NCBI GenBank assembly: GCA_964036315.1
Contig: OZ038480.1
Span: 16,366,844-16,430,843 of the forward strand
DNA length: 64,000 nucleotides
Source of the DNA: Acanthosepion esculentum
Taxonomy: Eukaryota; Mollusca; Cephalopoda; Sepiida; Sepiidae
Reading direction: 5' to 3'
Within the stretch, counting starts at the first letter, position 1. The number at the start of each line of letters is the position of its first letter. Positions 41,820 through 54,159 of this stretch are shown piece by piece. The translations under genes were made by a program, and so were the position numbers. The notes beneath the pieces were generated by a model. It did not search any database. It was not told the DNA's origin and was given only the letters and a program-made list of their open reading frames with translations.

Positions 41820-42245
41820 TGGGTGCTATAGAAATTAAATCCTATATATATTTTTCAACCAATAAAATCCCATCAGAAGGTTTGTTTGATAAAGTCAAAT
41901 ACTGCCAAAATACTTGCAGATGTAGTTGTAGACCTATCATGTGTTATATTTGTTTATTTCTTTTCTTACATCTTGGTTGTGAAAGTTTTCTGATTGGTTG
42001 GTCAAACTATGGCTTTGTTTGCTTGACAATTTTTATTATCTGTCTATTTTTAGAGATGGTAAAACTTTGGTTTTCTTGTTATTTATTTATTTTTTTTATT
42101 TCTCTATCACCACAGTTTGTAATTTTAACATTTTTAACCACAGCATTACTGCAAGCAGCAGCTTGATATCAAAATTAGTAGACACAGCATGTTCAGATTA
42201 GAAAAATAAAAACTTTTATTATACATTAAATTTCTCTTCTTTATT
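41820..42245. other. no recognised feature
   Basis: A 115-codon open frame at 41819-42166 is hydrophobic and T-rich with no recognised family; probably chance. Confidence 0.35.
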
Positions 42246-42247
42246 GT

Positions 42248-42465
42248 GATATGCAGTTGGTGTAGTGGTCAGAAGAAGACATCAGCAAGCCGAGTTTGAA
42301 TTCTAGTTAAGTTTGTTACATTCATTTTCACACAAAAACTTTTATGAAAGTTATGTATCCATCTCTTCTCCTCTCAGCTATGGCAGGGCAGATTGGGCTT
42401 TCTAGTTATGATTGGCAATCAGTCTAGGAGAAAGACATCTCTGAATTCAAAACAGTATATAACCT
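42248..42465 (+). repeat. tRNA-derived SINE
   Basis: A-box GTTGGTGTAGTGGTC, B-box GAGTTTGAATTCTAG, body GGCAGGGCAGATTGGGCT and GGCAATCAGTCTAGGAGAAA; same family as at 38.7 kb. Confidence 0.78.
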
Positions 42466-42635
42466 ATATAGATACTACATATATATAGTTACTACATTTT
42501 GATATATATATATATATATATATATATACTACATATATATATATATACTACATATATATATATATATACTACATATATATAGTAGTATATATATACTACA
42601 TATATATATACTACATATATATAGTTACTACATTT
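42466..42635. repeat. (TA)n with ACTAC interruptions
   Basis: ACATATATATATA...CTAC units of variable length. Confidence 0.85.
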
Positions 42636-42639
42636 TGAT

Positions 42640-43240
42640 CCCAGCCTTAAGATCGGAGAGTGTGCACTGTGATTTTTTTTATTTACTTACAGGACTAGGC
42701 ATCCCTCTTAATTTTAAGAGGAAGAGAGGACAGATACTATACTTTGATCCCAGTACAAAGCCAAGATATTTACTTGCATCCCCATGGTGGTGGGATGTGC
42801 CACAAAATTATTTTACTTGTGGTTGGCCATACATGTAGATATGGGCGAAGGCCAAAAATTGTCCAGTTCCCGTTAACACTCTCATTCTGGTGTTGATATC
42901 CACCAATACTCCCTTTTTAGTGCAGTGAGGAGGGGTGTTGCCACAGAATTGGAATCTCCAAGACCAGACATCGCTCAAAGCTTTTCTGAGAACTCTTTAA
43001 AGAGAGAAAGATAGCAGAGATGTGGAAAACAGATACTACACTTTCTTCCTGACCTGAAGGCTGAGGAGGGCTACCCTATGATCCTAGGGGGAAAATTCTA
43101 AGAAATAACAGTTTAATCAAAGGTAATGTGTACAGTTCGTACACTGTCATTCTGAACAGAAGGATGGGGAGTGACAATTTGATTGTAGACAAAAGGCACT
43201 GATACTACACTCAGGCTGGTCAATTGATACCACAGTGTAT
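42640..43240 (+). repeat. reiterated ACAGATACTACACT region
   Basis: GA(G)GAAGAGAGxACAGATACTA(C/T)ACT occurs near 42.72, 43.01 and 43.19 kb, and again near 44.52 and 44.64 kb, each followed by variants of GATCCTAGGC. This could be monomers of a LINE 5' region or a dispersed satellite. Confidence 0.45.
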
Positions 43241-44075
43241 AGGTACACTTCTAAATATCTCGATGACAAGTGCCTGGCAGATGATCTCTCCTTGGATATC
43301 TCTCGCACAGCCCAATGGGGAAAAGACTGTCTGGTATCATTCAGTAAATCCAAAACTAAACTAGTAATATTTCTTCACCACTAAGCAGACACCAAACCTG
43401 CTCACAGTCAACTTCAAATGGAATGCTTATATTGGTGCCATATTGATACTGGAATAATGGTTGATTCCTTGTATCACTCCAAAAAATACCTATCTCCCAC
43501 TTGCATGCTCTATTTTTAAAAGAGTCAGATCAGACCAAGAATCGTGTATTGCTGCTATATTTTGTCTGGTGCTGCACAAACCTTGATACAGTTCAAAAGC
43601 ACTTATGTGCCCTTGTGGGTGATGAATTATTCTTCACTTTGCAACCCTTATCCCACAGATGTATTTGGCCTCTCATTAATTTATAACTATTACTGAGGCA
43701 GATGTTTGAACAAGTTGTATTGATTAGTGCTACAAGCTTGGACCTTTGCTAAAAGGACCCACCATGTTGTGTTCACAGTGACAAATCATCCCCATTCCCT
43801 TTATGTTCCTTTGATAAGGAGCAAGTTCCTCTCACACAACTTCTGCCCCAGAATTGTTACTTTGTGGAACAGACTCCCGAGTGGATACTTCAATGATAAA
43901 TCTTTGTCTCAGTCCAGAATTAACCGATATCTCTCCTACATGTCTTCATAATATGCATTTCTTACTTCCTCCTTCCCACTCAATTACAACAATCTCAATC
44001 AGTAACTCTCTACCTTGAGTAGCCCTTGAGCCTTGTATTGGCTGAATAAACAGTAAAAAATACAAAACAAAAAAA
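43241..44075 (+). pseudogene. jockey/CR1-like LINE RT C-terminal part
   Basis: Frame-broken plus-strand coding: LADDLSLDISRTAQWGKDCL and VSFSKSKTKLVIF (after the catalytic YADD region), then AKRTHHVVFTVTNHPHSLYV, PLIRSKFLSHNFCPR, VTLWNRLPSGYFND and SRINRYLSYMSS. These are the conserved C-terminal residues of jockey/CR1-group polyproteins (FxPRTxxLWNxLP). Ends in TTGGCTGAATAAACAG and A-rich sequence. Confidence 0.75.
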
Positions 44076-44720
44076 AACAACAACAACCTTTCCATAAAGG
44101 TAGGATGTGGCACAAGATCAGTTTTTAATGTGGGGTGCTGTACATACAAACCAAAGCCCCAAATTGTCCAGTCTCCATGAACACTATCACACTAGAGTTG
44201 TCCATCAACCCATTCAATTTAATGCAATGAGCAAGATGCTCTCTGTTATATACCGTACCTATAAACACTAATGGGTATGTCCCAAGCCTCATAAATACGT
44301 TGGACACTATTGTAAGTGGGGGTAATATATTGTCGAAGTAGTTCACCACTAGCAGTGGTTTACCTACTTCATGCTGCTGGCGAGTACTGTATTTTGTTGA
44401 TGTTATAAAGATTACCATTTCATTTCCAACCTTCATTTTGGTTATTCTTCATTCAGTAAACTTTTCTAGGTTACAACACTGTCTCAGGGTTGGAATCCGC
44501 CATAACTTTAAGAGGAAGAGAGAACAGATACTACACTCTAGGCGGAAGGCTGCGTAGGGAAAATCTAACCAAAAGCAGTGTGAGCAAATATTGCACATAT
44601 CCTAGAGCCCGGGAGTGATATACAGTTCATAGGAAGAGTGTACAGATACTACACTCTGATTCTAGGCAAAGGACAATGGATTAACACTTTGGTACTTGGC
44701 AGAGCACACAGATAATCTGA
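44076..44720. repeat. dispersed repeat with TGTGGCACAAG motif
   Basis: GGATGTGGCACAAGATCAG followed by TTTAATGTGGGG recurs in degraded form at 18.05 and 54.18 kb. CCAAATTGTCCAGTCTCCAT recurs near 42.86 kb. No ORF. Confidence 0.45.
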
Positions 44721-45344
44721 TCCTAAGTAGAAATGCGAGTTCAGCCATAAATAAATATCATTGATGATGGATGGGTACGATGTTAGTAATATTGTTTATT
44801 TTCTTCTCTGTTGGAGAATATTTCTGTGTATAATATAGAATCACCTATATTACACAGGTGACCTAAATGGTATCATCTGTGTCACTCATAAGGTTGGAAA
44901 TGAGCCAAGCTGGCCATTATTATTAGTTAGCATCCTTTTCTGTTTACCAGCTATTTCTAGAGAAGAAAAAAAATCTCTCAAGTGGATTTGGCAAAACAAT
45001 GTGATGACAACAAAAGCAAGAGCAAAAGCAAGAATGTGAACAATTGTTTGAATGGAATCAAAGCAGTTATTGAATTTAGTGGAAGTTGTCAAGACATTTT
45101 CAGTGCTTGACTGCTGTATCTTGAAAGAAAGAAAAGAGGCAGTATTCTGAATAGAAACCTTTCTTCAAACCCTCTATCCTAAGTGCAATAACCCAGCTCT
45201 TGGGTCAAGATACCATTTTATAGACTTTCTTGGTTCTACATTTTCTTTAGTATGAAGAATTTATGTGGGAATCTGGGAAAATTATATGAAATATTTAAGA
45301 CTAATTTCTACAGCAAGGAAAAACCGACATGAAAAAATGGTGAT
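44721..45344. other. no recognised feature
   Basis: AT-rich; nothing recognised. Confidence 0.4.
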
Positions 45345-46250
45345 GTAACTACACTGGCATGCAAAATTAATTAATTTTGTTAATTTTACCCCAAAATTGA
45401 CAGTGATTAGCAGTGTGATTTTTCTCTGTATATTTTGTGATCTTTGAGTGCCAGAAAACAATTTACCATATTTTTGTTAATATTCTATGGTGGATGATAG
45501 AGCATCTAAAGCATAGGGGTGCTGAAAAAAAGCCATGCAGAAATACTTAGGCAACCAGCAAAAATTTCACCTTTCAGTTCTTTTCTTAAGTTAAAAAGGA
45601 ATTTTTTTGCAAAAGGTGTTCTTTATTATTACAAAAAGTACAAAACATCTAAGTATGGAGTTAGTCTTGCCACTTTTGGCTTGAATAATTGCTTCAGTTC
45701 AATGTGGCATCAAATGCAATAAAGTCCAGAATTTTTATATTCTTATTGGCAGTAATCCCAAAACTCTTGCCGATTCTGTGGTTTTTACTGGAGTTCTTTA
45801 TTTCCTACCACACTAGTTCAATTATATTGCAAACAAGACTTTGTGCTGGTCAGCCTGCCAAAAGTTAAACCTCTTCATGCACAAGAAACATTTTTGTTTC
45901 ATGTGATGCACAACAAGGAGCACTGTCATGCTGAAAAATTTCTCCATCTTTGTAGTTGTGAAGAAGATTAAATTGTAGTAAACTAATATAGTTTTCACTG
46001 TTTATGTTTTAACTTTTACTAATTTTTTTTTACCATTGCTTTTGATACAACCCTGGACCAGTAGTTGCCCACCACCAAAGTTTACCATCTTTATGGGATA
46101 TCATACATTGTTTCTTTCTCCCACTGGTCTTCTTACATATTCTCTTGCATTCTATTTTGCAGACTTCACTGATAATTACTTTTGTCACTTTTTTGCATCT
46201 CATATTTGATGTTCTTTTGCCCATGTAATAAGGAACGGAACTAGAGCAGT
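45345..46250 (-). pseudogene. decayed Tc1-like transposase
   Basis: The minus strand reads DGKLWWWATTGPGLYQK (the GGG..MVWGC region), HNYKDGEIFQHDSAPCCASH (second catalytic Asp), VHEEV, LLAGWPAQSLVCNIIELVW (WPAQSPDLNPIE with the catalytic Glu). The spacing between these residues fits DD34E. Stops and frame changes are frequent. A possible terminal repeat, ACTGGCATGCAAAATTAATT, lies near 45.35 kb. Confidence 0.82.
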
Positions 46251-46345
46251 ACCTTGACGAAGGCATTAATGAACAGAGTAGTTCATGACGGCACTAAGAA
46301 CAAATAAGAATACAAAAAACAGAAGTAAAAGAGGATATGTATATA

Positions 46346-47225
46346 CGAGGGTCATTCAATAAATAAGTTGAATTTTTCGGTATAAGGACTTCTAATACAG
46401 ATAGAAGCTTACTCTTTTTATTTTTTTTTTTTACTTCTTTTTCACATGGATTTAATTTCTTTTGCAGATTAAAAAAACTTTGAGAGTTCTGGCGATTAAC
46501 AAAGATGGCCGACCAAGAAGCATGCTCCAGGATTGAACAGCGGTCACTTATCAAGTTTTTGGTTGCTGAAGGATGCAAACCAGTTGAAATTCATAGGAGA
46601 ATGTCAACTGTGTATGGTGCCACATGTTTCAGCCAAAAAAATGTCTACAAGTGGGTTAAATTGTTTAAAGAAGGATGAAGCAGTGTTGAGGATGAAGACA
46701 GGCCTGGGAGGCCTACAGAAGTGAGGTCTCCTGAGGTGATCAAATCAGTCAATGACTTCATTCAGTCTGACAGAAGGGTGACAGTAGATGACATTGCAAG
46801 GACTTTGAGCTTATCTGCAGGGGTCATCAGTCAGAAGGAGTCATCTTGCATCATGACAATGCAAGGCCTCACACAGCAGCCCAAACGGTGCAGACCATCA
46901 ACGAGGTGGGCTGGGAACTGCTCCCTCATCCCCCTTACAGCCCAGAGCTTGCCCCTTCAGACTTTCACCTGTTTGGTCCCTTGAAAGCGTTCACGAGAGG
47001 CACAAAGTTTAAAAGTGACAATGAAGTCAAAAGTGTTGTGAGCGATTGGCTGAGACATCAGTCCAAAGATTTTTACGCTGATGGAATACGGAAGCTTGTG
47101 CACAGACGGGAAAAGTGTGTGACAGTGCTGGGAGACTACGTTGAAAAATAAAAAAAAAGTAAGCTTCTATCTGTATTAGAAGTCCTTATACCGAAAAATT
47201 CACCTAATTTATTGAATGACCCTCG
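46346..47225 (+). mobile_element. internally deleted mariner with long terminal inverted repeats
   Basis: 880 bp. Left end CGAGGGTCATTCAATAAATAAG... and right end ...AATTTATTGAATGACCCTCG form ~70-bp near-perfect inverted repeats, extending inward to ATACAGATAGAAGCTTAC, flanked by TA (46344-46345 and 47226-47227). Confidence 0.92.
46505..47151 (+). pseudogene. mariner transposase lacking the central catalytic region
   Basis: MADQEACSRIEQRSLIKFLV starts the DNA-binding domain; an in-frame TGA follows KLFKEG; DEDRPGRPTEVRSPEVIKSV continues to TLSLSAGVISQ. There the sequence jumps, with a repeat of GTCATC at the junction (46823-46850), to LHHDNARPHTAAQTVQ in another frame, then VGWELLPHPPYSPELAPSDF and the C-terminus KCVTVLGDYVEK. 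Roughly 450 bp, including the first catalytic Asp, is deleted. The second and third Asp remain. Confidence 0.88.
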
Positions 47226-47855
47226 TATATAGTACAGCAAAAGATGGATAATTCTGGAAGAGTCCAAAATAGGGAAGTTAATGCTTATCACAGTCCCCTA
47301 CAATCTTCTATTCCAATGATTTTGGTTAGTTTTTTTTACTGCTATATGCCCATTCAAGTTGTTTTTTTTTTTAATACTCCACACACTATCAACTAAAACC
47401 TCACTGTTAAGACTTCATTCACTCTTCATTAGTCTAGTTGTTAATTTTGGATTGCCTATCACAATCTTTCTGTCAATGTATAATATGCCAAAAATATTTT
47501 TTCTTTCATCTTCAGTGTGTACATATATACCCTTGCCAACTTTCATTGACTGGACAAATCATTTCACAATGTGTTTTGCTTATCATTTGCGTTTACACGA
47601 ACAAAACTGTTGTACATTCACAACGGGACAGAAGTTGAAATAACACTGGCAAGAAATGAAAACAAAAATCTTGTCTCCAATATAATCTGGTTACTTATTC
47701 AGGGCATTTAATATGCACCATCTGGAGTGTCGATGGGACAACTTTGCCTCTACTTCTGTCTTTTCTCATGACAGACTAACAAATAAGATTTTCCCTTCAG
47801 CCAGTGAAAAATTTGACTATATCTTTCTTGCTCTAATGATCTCTCTGACTGCTGT
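47226..47855. other. no recognised feature
   Basis: AT-rich with weak ORFs; nothing recognised. Confidence 0.35.
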
Positions 47856-48560
47856 GAAAACCTTTTACAGGTTTTGACATACAGATCTTCTCCAAAAGCT
47901 GAAAAGTAATGCTGTCTTCGGAAACATTTTTGAACTGATCCAGTCTTTATTATCAAATTGTGAAATGAAAGTTATCCTGAATGACCACTCATCTACATCC
48001 TTTTGTACTAATGTGGGCGTCCCCCAGGACTCCATCCTTGCTCCTACTCTGTTTTTAATTTTCATTAATGACCTTCCTGATTGCATCAGCTTTTTGGTAT
48101 CTATGTTGATGACATAACCATTTACTCCTGCTTCGATAGTAAGGCTAATCAGTCTGGCAAGGTCAAAATGGTAACCGATGTTCAAAATGACCTCAAGTCC
48201 GTCATTAGTTGGGGCAAAAGATGGCTTGTTAATTTTAACACCAGCAGAACTAATCATCTGAGAGATCCCTCTCTGCTCTCCATCAGCATGGTTGATGCTA
48301 ACCTTCAGGAAAATGACTCATTACATCTATCTTACGTATCTATCATTTGGCAATGCTTAGAATATTGCTGCCATATATGGTCTGGTGCCCTTGCTATTTA
48401 GCTTGAGTTCCTTGATAAAATCCCCAAAAGAATCATCAGCATTATTGGTCCCGATCTGGTGGCTTGGCTTCAGTCACTTTTCCATCACTGCGAGGGCAGA
48501 AAATGAAATAACAAAAGTTGTTTTCTGCGCATTGGTTTACGTGCACCACGCCCGGTCTAC
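47856..48560 (+). pseudogene. jockey/CR1-like LINE RT fragment
   Basis: Plus strand: LLQKLKSNAVFGNIFELIQS, MKVILNDHSSTSFCTNV, GVPQDSILAPTLFLIFINDL (motif B), and in the next frame the catalytic YVDDITIYS motif near 48.10 kb, SVISWGKRWLVNFNTSRTNH (motifs D/E). A frameshift separates motifs B and C. The later region (SLSSLIKSPKESSALLVP) is degraded. Confidence 0.8.
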
Positions 48561-49592
48561 AAAGTGAACCTTGGCAGTGGTCAACCATGAATGTTTCCGC
48601 CGGTAAAAGAGATGCCCCTTGGGACTACCAGACCTGCTTAAAAGCAGGCTTTGAGGACGATTAGAGGACAGTCGCATCCTAGCGCTCACCGGCTGTCCTG
48701 CAGGACACTTGCTGCTGCTGCCACCATGACCTTGTCATTATGACAACTAAGTTGCAGACTGGCCACCGTGCTAAACACTACTACTGCCACTGTTGCCACC
48801 TTCACCACCACCATTCAACATGACCGCACATTTCAATGGCCATTACCACTTCCTGACTTGACCTACCACCTTGACTATTCAGTTTTGACTCAAAACATCC
48901 CAACCTAAATTCCTCCCAGCTACAAGCCTTCATTGATGCCAACTTAAGCCATCACCTCAGCCTACCTTGATATGATTACAAGGCATTCCCTTCGTAGTTA
49001 ACCCCAATGACATCTGCTCCACAGAACTGACTCATTTACAAATTTACAGTTGACGCAGTGACCTCCTTTCTACAGAACCGCTCTACCTTGACTTGTTTAC
49101 AAGGCATTCCTTTCACAGTTAACAAAGCGACCTTCATTCCACAGGACCGCTCTACCTCGTCTCATTTACAAGGCATTTGCTTCACAGTCAACGCATCCAC
49201 CTCCGCTTCACAGAACTGGCCTCTCAATACCCACCATCATCTCGGCCTACCGAACAGAACAGGCCTACCTCAATTCATTTCCAAGGCATTTCCTTCACCG
49301 TCGACACCAGCAGCCTCTGTTCCACAGAACAGGGCTACCAAAACCACGTTAATCTGACATCACCCTGTTTCAACACAACAGGTCAACCAACCGACAAGAC
49401 GACCTTCAACTGTGACTTCCTAATGTGCACCAACCGTATTCTGTGACCTCACCCATGTCAGCACACAAAATGGTACACTCCCGACATTACACTTACACCT
49501 GATTGCTATTCCTGTACAACCTACCAACAATAAATGTTGTTTCACTCTAATCCTTGTTATTCCTTTCTCTCATTACCATACGCTTAATATAA
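48561..49592 (+). repeat. C/A-rich element with 69-bp tandem repeats
   Basis: After ~400 bp with TGCTGCTGCTGCCACC-type sequence come five units of about 69 bp (48961-49030, a 50-bp partial, 49081-49149, 49150-49218, 49261-49332), each with CTACCTxxxTxxTTTACAAG and GCATTxxxTTCACAGTxAAC and ending CACAGAACxG. A polyadenylation-like ACAATAAATG lies near 49.53 kb, and the block ends CTTAATATAACA. The composition differs from the AT-rich flanks. It may be an LTR; no partner copy was found. Confidence 0.6.
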
Positions 49593-50485
49593 CAATGATA
49601 AAACATAAAGATAGATAAATATGTATTTGTATTTGAAAATTTTATCTGAAATTTTTAAAAATAAACTTTAAATAACATACTCAGAATTCCTTGATAGAAA
49701 TAATTATTGACTAAAAAAAAAATACCTTAAAATATTGAAATAAACAATTTTCTAAAAAATTTGTTTTTGAACTTATTATCTTGGGGATCAGTTTGATAAG
49801 CAAAGAAGAAATCCCAAAATTACAAAACTAATTAAAACTAAATAAAATTAAATAGTAAACTAATTATGCTGGGATTTAAAATGATTTTTTATAATCTTTG
49901 GTGATGTGGAATTTGTCTACCAGTGGACTTCTCTTAACACCTACCAGGTGGTCTTGTATCAAGCAGTACAAAAGGAAAAGACACAAATTTGCTTTTTCTT
50001 TTCTCTCTTTTCAAGCACAGGTCTTGCTTTCCTTTTAGAGAATTTAATCATCAGTATACTACATGTGCCACATGGTAAAGCACAAGACTTTCTGAGCTTT
50101 GTTGAATTCATTTATTTTGAAAGTTTTCAACTGAATGTTGTTACAATTGATAACTGTTTTCTATAACAGTGTTAACTTCAGCACAGAGTGTATTTTATGT
50201 CATTAGAATTCCATTGTGTCCAAAACCATATAAAGGTTTATGATTTCTAGTTCACCCTCTATTGTTCCAGAACTAGAGTGAATTACCTTTATTTTCAAAA
50301 GTCACAAAGGTCTTGTAGGAACATTTTAACAAAACAATACTGACCAACTTAGAGAGATTATTGAAGACTTTACTGAAATGTGTACTACCTTTGTCACAGA
50401 GTTTAGTTGTCAGTACCTCATACTAAGGCTAGGTAAATCTGGGCCAAATGTTCTTATTAGTTAATCTGTGATCCTGTAAGCACTT
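49593..50485. other. no recognised feature
   Basis: AT-rich; an 86-codon frame at 49.9 kb has no recognised family. Confidence 0.4.
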
Positions 50486-50795
50486 CAACTTTTCCTGCCA
50501 ATATCCAATACACTAGCTGCATATCCAAGATCAAATTCCAGATTAGTTTGTTGTTATTTTTTTTGCATAATTGCTCTTGGGAAAAGCACAAATCTATTTT
50601 TCTCTCTTCCTCCAGCTATGCATTAATAAGCCTTGGGTGGCAACCAGTCTAGGAGAAGAACAACTCTGAATTCAAAACCAGTTTGAAGAGGGATGAGTGC
50701 CATCAGTCTATCTTATCCTAGACACACCCACTGCTGCTACAGTTGCAGTATATGAGATGCACCTTTGACCCTAATGGGTTACAGGATTTTTGATC
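50486..50795 (+). repeat. tRNA-derived SINE
   Basis: Degraded head (GATCAAATTCCAGATTAG B-box) then CCTTGGGTGGCAACCAGTCT, AACTCTGAATTCAAAACCAG, TATCCTAGACACACCCACTG; same family as 38.7 kb. Confidence 0.72.
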
Positions 50796-52455
50796 ATTAT
50801 CATGAAACAGTTCAAAACACCAATGTTACAAATGTCTGTCTAACTCATTTAGTCTATAAATCTTTACAGTTGATTTGATGGTAGGCATAGATCTGTACTA
50901 TATTGCACATTTACACTGATATATAATTTGATGCAATTATCTTTATATAATTTTCCACCAAAGAAATAGTATTTGTTAGCTCTATACATACATATCCTCA
51001 CACAACAACTGACCAATGGCAGGAGAGTTCACAGACAATTATCAACCAACCAGAGAGCTCTAAAAAGAAAATGGGCATAATACTTATGCCTGGTTTTGCG
51101 AAGAAAATGAAAATTAGCTTCAATTCAGCTGCTTTGATTTTTTGGTGGATATAGCAGAGAACACATCATGCGTTCATTCAGATATATAATCAACCAATCA
51201 GATAATTATACAGTTCAGTGCCATTAAGCCGTACACCAATAAACCACAATGTTGCTTAAGATGCACATGCACAATGGACCCCAAAATTTTTTGCGATGTT
51301 CATATTAGAATCATAATCATCTCAATTTGAAACAAATTCAAACTTCATTGTGACACTTTTTAAAAACTGATTTTTTCTGTATAATCTTTTATTTTAATAA
51401 CTTCATTAAGTTGGGTTTTAATACCTTCAGTATATCCGTATTTTCCCAGGCATTTATTATTGTTTAAGCTTTGGCATTTTACACTCATGATTGTGTAGTA
51501 GTTTGGATAAGCACTTCGTGGACATTTTGAATGTGAAATATGCAGCTTACAACCATTATCTTAAATTAAAAATTTCATATATTTATTCAACAGGATTTGC
51601 TTTAATTTTGATAATGTGCTTTTCCAAATAACTTATATAATCTTCAGAGAAGAGCCATTTTAAATCCTGCTTTAAGGATTATTAATGGAGGCCGCCATTG
51701 CAGCCAAATAACACCTTTCAATACTTTCAAAAAGCTTCAAAAGTTCATAAATCCCCCACATTAAATTTTTGTATAAATACAGGCAAAAATTAAAGTTTTG
51801 CACATTGTCTCTCTAGATATCATAATGATCACAACATTTTTATACCTAGATATTAAACCCATCATCATGAAATGTAAACCCACCTGATACAGTGTTCAAC
51901 AAAAGCTAAATTTTGTTGAAAGCATACGAAAATTGCTTAACCACTGTTTTACCCATTTTCACAAATAACTCCATGAACTTGACAAGCTTTGTTTTGGTGG
52001 CCTAAGCTGGTAATCCGGACATCGTGGCTCACTTTTGACCTAAACTGTGGATAGAAGTGGTTTATTGGTGCCAGCCTGTATTTGGTTTACAAGCCCCCAA
52101 GCCTGAAAACAAATATAAGTGAATTGGCAAACCCCAAATGTCTGTAGTAGAACATTTGCTCATGTCAAAAGGACTGAGTGGTACTTCAGCAACTTCAAAG
52201 AAATCTGGTTAACTGTTATTTACATAACTACCAACAAGAGATATAGAAACACGAGCCTCTAATTGTTTCCTTTCCCTTCTTCCTGAATGGCTGTGCATAA
52301 ATAAACCTTTTCCTTCTTATCATATACTCTCTCCCCAACACATACATACTTATAAAATCACTTTGATCTAAAACTGAACTTGAAAATATGAACACTAAAA
52401 CCAGATTTCTCAAAAACTGTTTCTCCCAGTTTTGTAATTATTAATTTTTTGATAT
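50796..52455. other. no recognised feature
   Basis: AT-rich single-copy-looking sequence; no domain, RNA or repeat boundary recognised. Confidence 0.4.
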
Positions 52456-52572
52456 GTTTTACAGTTGGGCTAATGTCCTCATCTTTCTTGTTACATTTTG
52501 ACTCAACCTCTTCAGGTGTTTATCTGGATAATCTTCAGGTGATTTTAATGATCCAGGTAACCTTCTGGGATT
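52456..52572 (-). repeat. Penelope-type 3' fragment
   Basis: The minus strand ACACCTGAAGAGGTTGAGTC, then AAGATGAGGACATTAG, matches in degraded form the 28.89-29.0 kb fragment. Confidence 0.4.
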
Positions 52573-52679
52573 TTCAAATTCTAAATCTTTTATAAATTTG
52601 CATAAGGCTAAATTTTGTCTGTGTGTCCCCAACCAACATCAGTAGAATAAAACAGCCTCCATTGTTAATATTTTTTTTA

Positions 52680-54130
52680 AAGCAATTTACCCCAAGCAAG
52701 GCGGGAGTGCCACTATCAGAGGATTGAGAACAAGAGTAAAGAGGCGTGTTTGAGGAAAGGATACAGAGAAGGACGGGGGACAAGATCAAGGTATCAGATG
52801 TCGATTGACATTACACTTGAATATTTGAAGATTATAGTTATCAGGGAAGCAAGCAAATGGAAGAGAGTTCCGTAAATGGGAAGTGCGAGAGAAGAAGCTG
52901 TTTGAGTAGAAGAGACAGTTACATTTAACCATTTTGACAGTGAAAGGGTGGGACCAAGATGCCAGCCTGGTAGCTCTTCATGCAGTCCGGGAACAAGAGA
53001 AAGTAGCTCATTAGTTGCCATGAAAATACTTGTAGAAGAGACAGAGGGAGGCCATGGCATGTCTGTGAGATAGCGACTGTAGACTAGATGCCAGATCTCT
53101 AGATTTTGTCAAGGTCCTCGAGACGTACAGTGGGGGCACCACACCATGTATGACAGCAATATGCAAGGACGGATGGTTGATTTACAGATTTGAAGGATGG
53201 ACTCAGACGAGAAACACTTTCTGGCACGACACAGAGAGCCAACTTTGCTTGCGGTAGATGAAGCTATTGATTCTATGTATTTATTCCATCTCATGTCAGC
53301 AGACAGCGTAAAACCAAACAGGTGTAACGAGGTGCTCTCAAGGAGTTGGGAATCGGCCATTCTGGTGGAGGCAGGGAGGGTTCTCTGTGGTGGGTAAAGG
53401 AGACCAGTTTTGTTTTGGAGGTATTAAAGTTTACAAGCCATTTCCTGCCTCAGTCAACCGGAGATTGGAGGTCCTTTTTGAGACCGGTGGCCAGGTTAGT
53501 TTTGTCAGTGATACCAGATTTACTATTGAGGCAGAAGTAAATAGCAGTGTCGTTCACCTACTTGGGAACTGATGACATTGGGAAGGTCATTGATGAAGAT
53601 CAGGAACAGTGTAGGGCCCAAGATAGAGCCTTGGGGAGCACCAATGTTTGTGATAAAGGAGCTGGAGGAGAACCTGTTTAAGATGACCTTAATTTCACGG
53701 TTTAACAGGAATGATTGTATTAAGTCAAATAATTGTCCTGTAATACTGTATCTCTAAAGCTTACAAAGAAGGCCAGTATGCCAAACCCTATCAAATGCTT
53801 TAAAGATGTCTAGAGCCATGGCTCCAGCTTCTCCATTATTGTTGAGTGCTTGGTAAACAAATTCAGTTATGGCTGTGGGCACGTCAGCAGTAGAGCGGGC
53901 AAAGCGGAAACCATATTGTTTGTCGGAGAGCAGATTATGTGAGGTAAGGTGCTTAACCACTTCGGTGTTGATTAAAGCCTTGAAGACTTTACCAAAGAGC
54001 AGTAGGAGACTGATAGGACGGTAGTTGGATGGGTCAGAAGGGTCACCAGAGTTCTTAAAGACAGACACAACGGATGAGGACTTCCAACAGGCTGGATATC
54101 AAGAGTCGGTGAGGCAATTGTTGTAAAGTT
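52680..54130 (-). pseudogene. jockey/CR1-like LINE reverse transcriptase and 3' end
   Basis: Minus strand in order: SVFKNSGDPSDPSNYRPISL, HLTSHNLLSDKQYGFRFARS, AGAMALDIFKAFDRVWHTGL (motif A), GAPQGSILGPTLFLIFINDL (motif B), a frame change destroying the YADD region near 53.55 kb, then LHLFGFTLSADMRWNKYIES, KVGSLCRARKCFSSESILQI, ASLCLFYKYFHGN, FFSRTSHLRNSLP and FKCNVNRHL. The tail is GCCTTGCTTGGGGTAAATTG-like on the minus strand. It is the most complete RT of the family whose endonuclease opens the window. Confidence 0.85.
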
Positions 54131-54159
54131 TAGAGAAGTTCAGGAGCCAATATGTAGGT

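Noticed and set aside
48561..48860. Possible collagen/mucin-like coding from TGCTGCTGCTGCCACC and CCACC repeats
   Set aside because: No frame stays open through it and it adjoins the 69-bp repeat block without splice-like continuity that I can defend.
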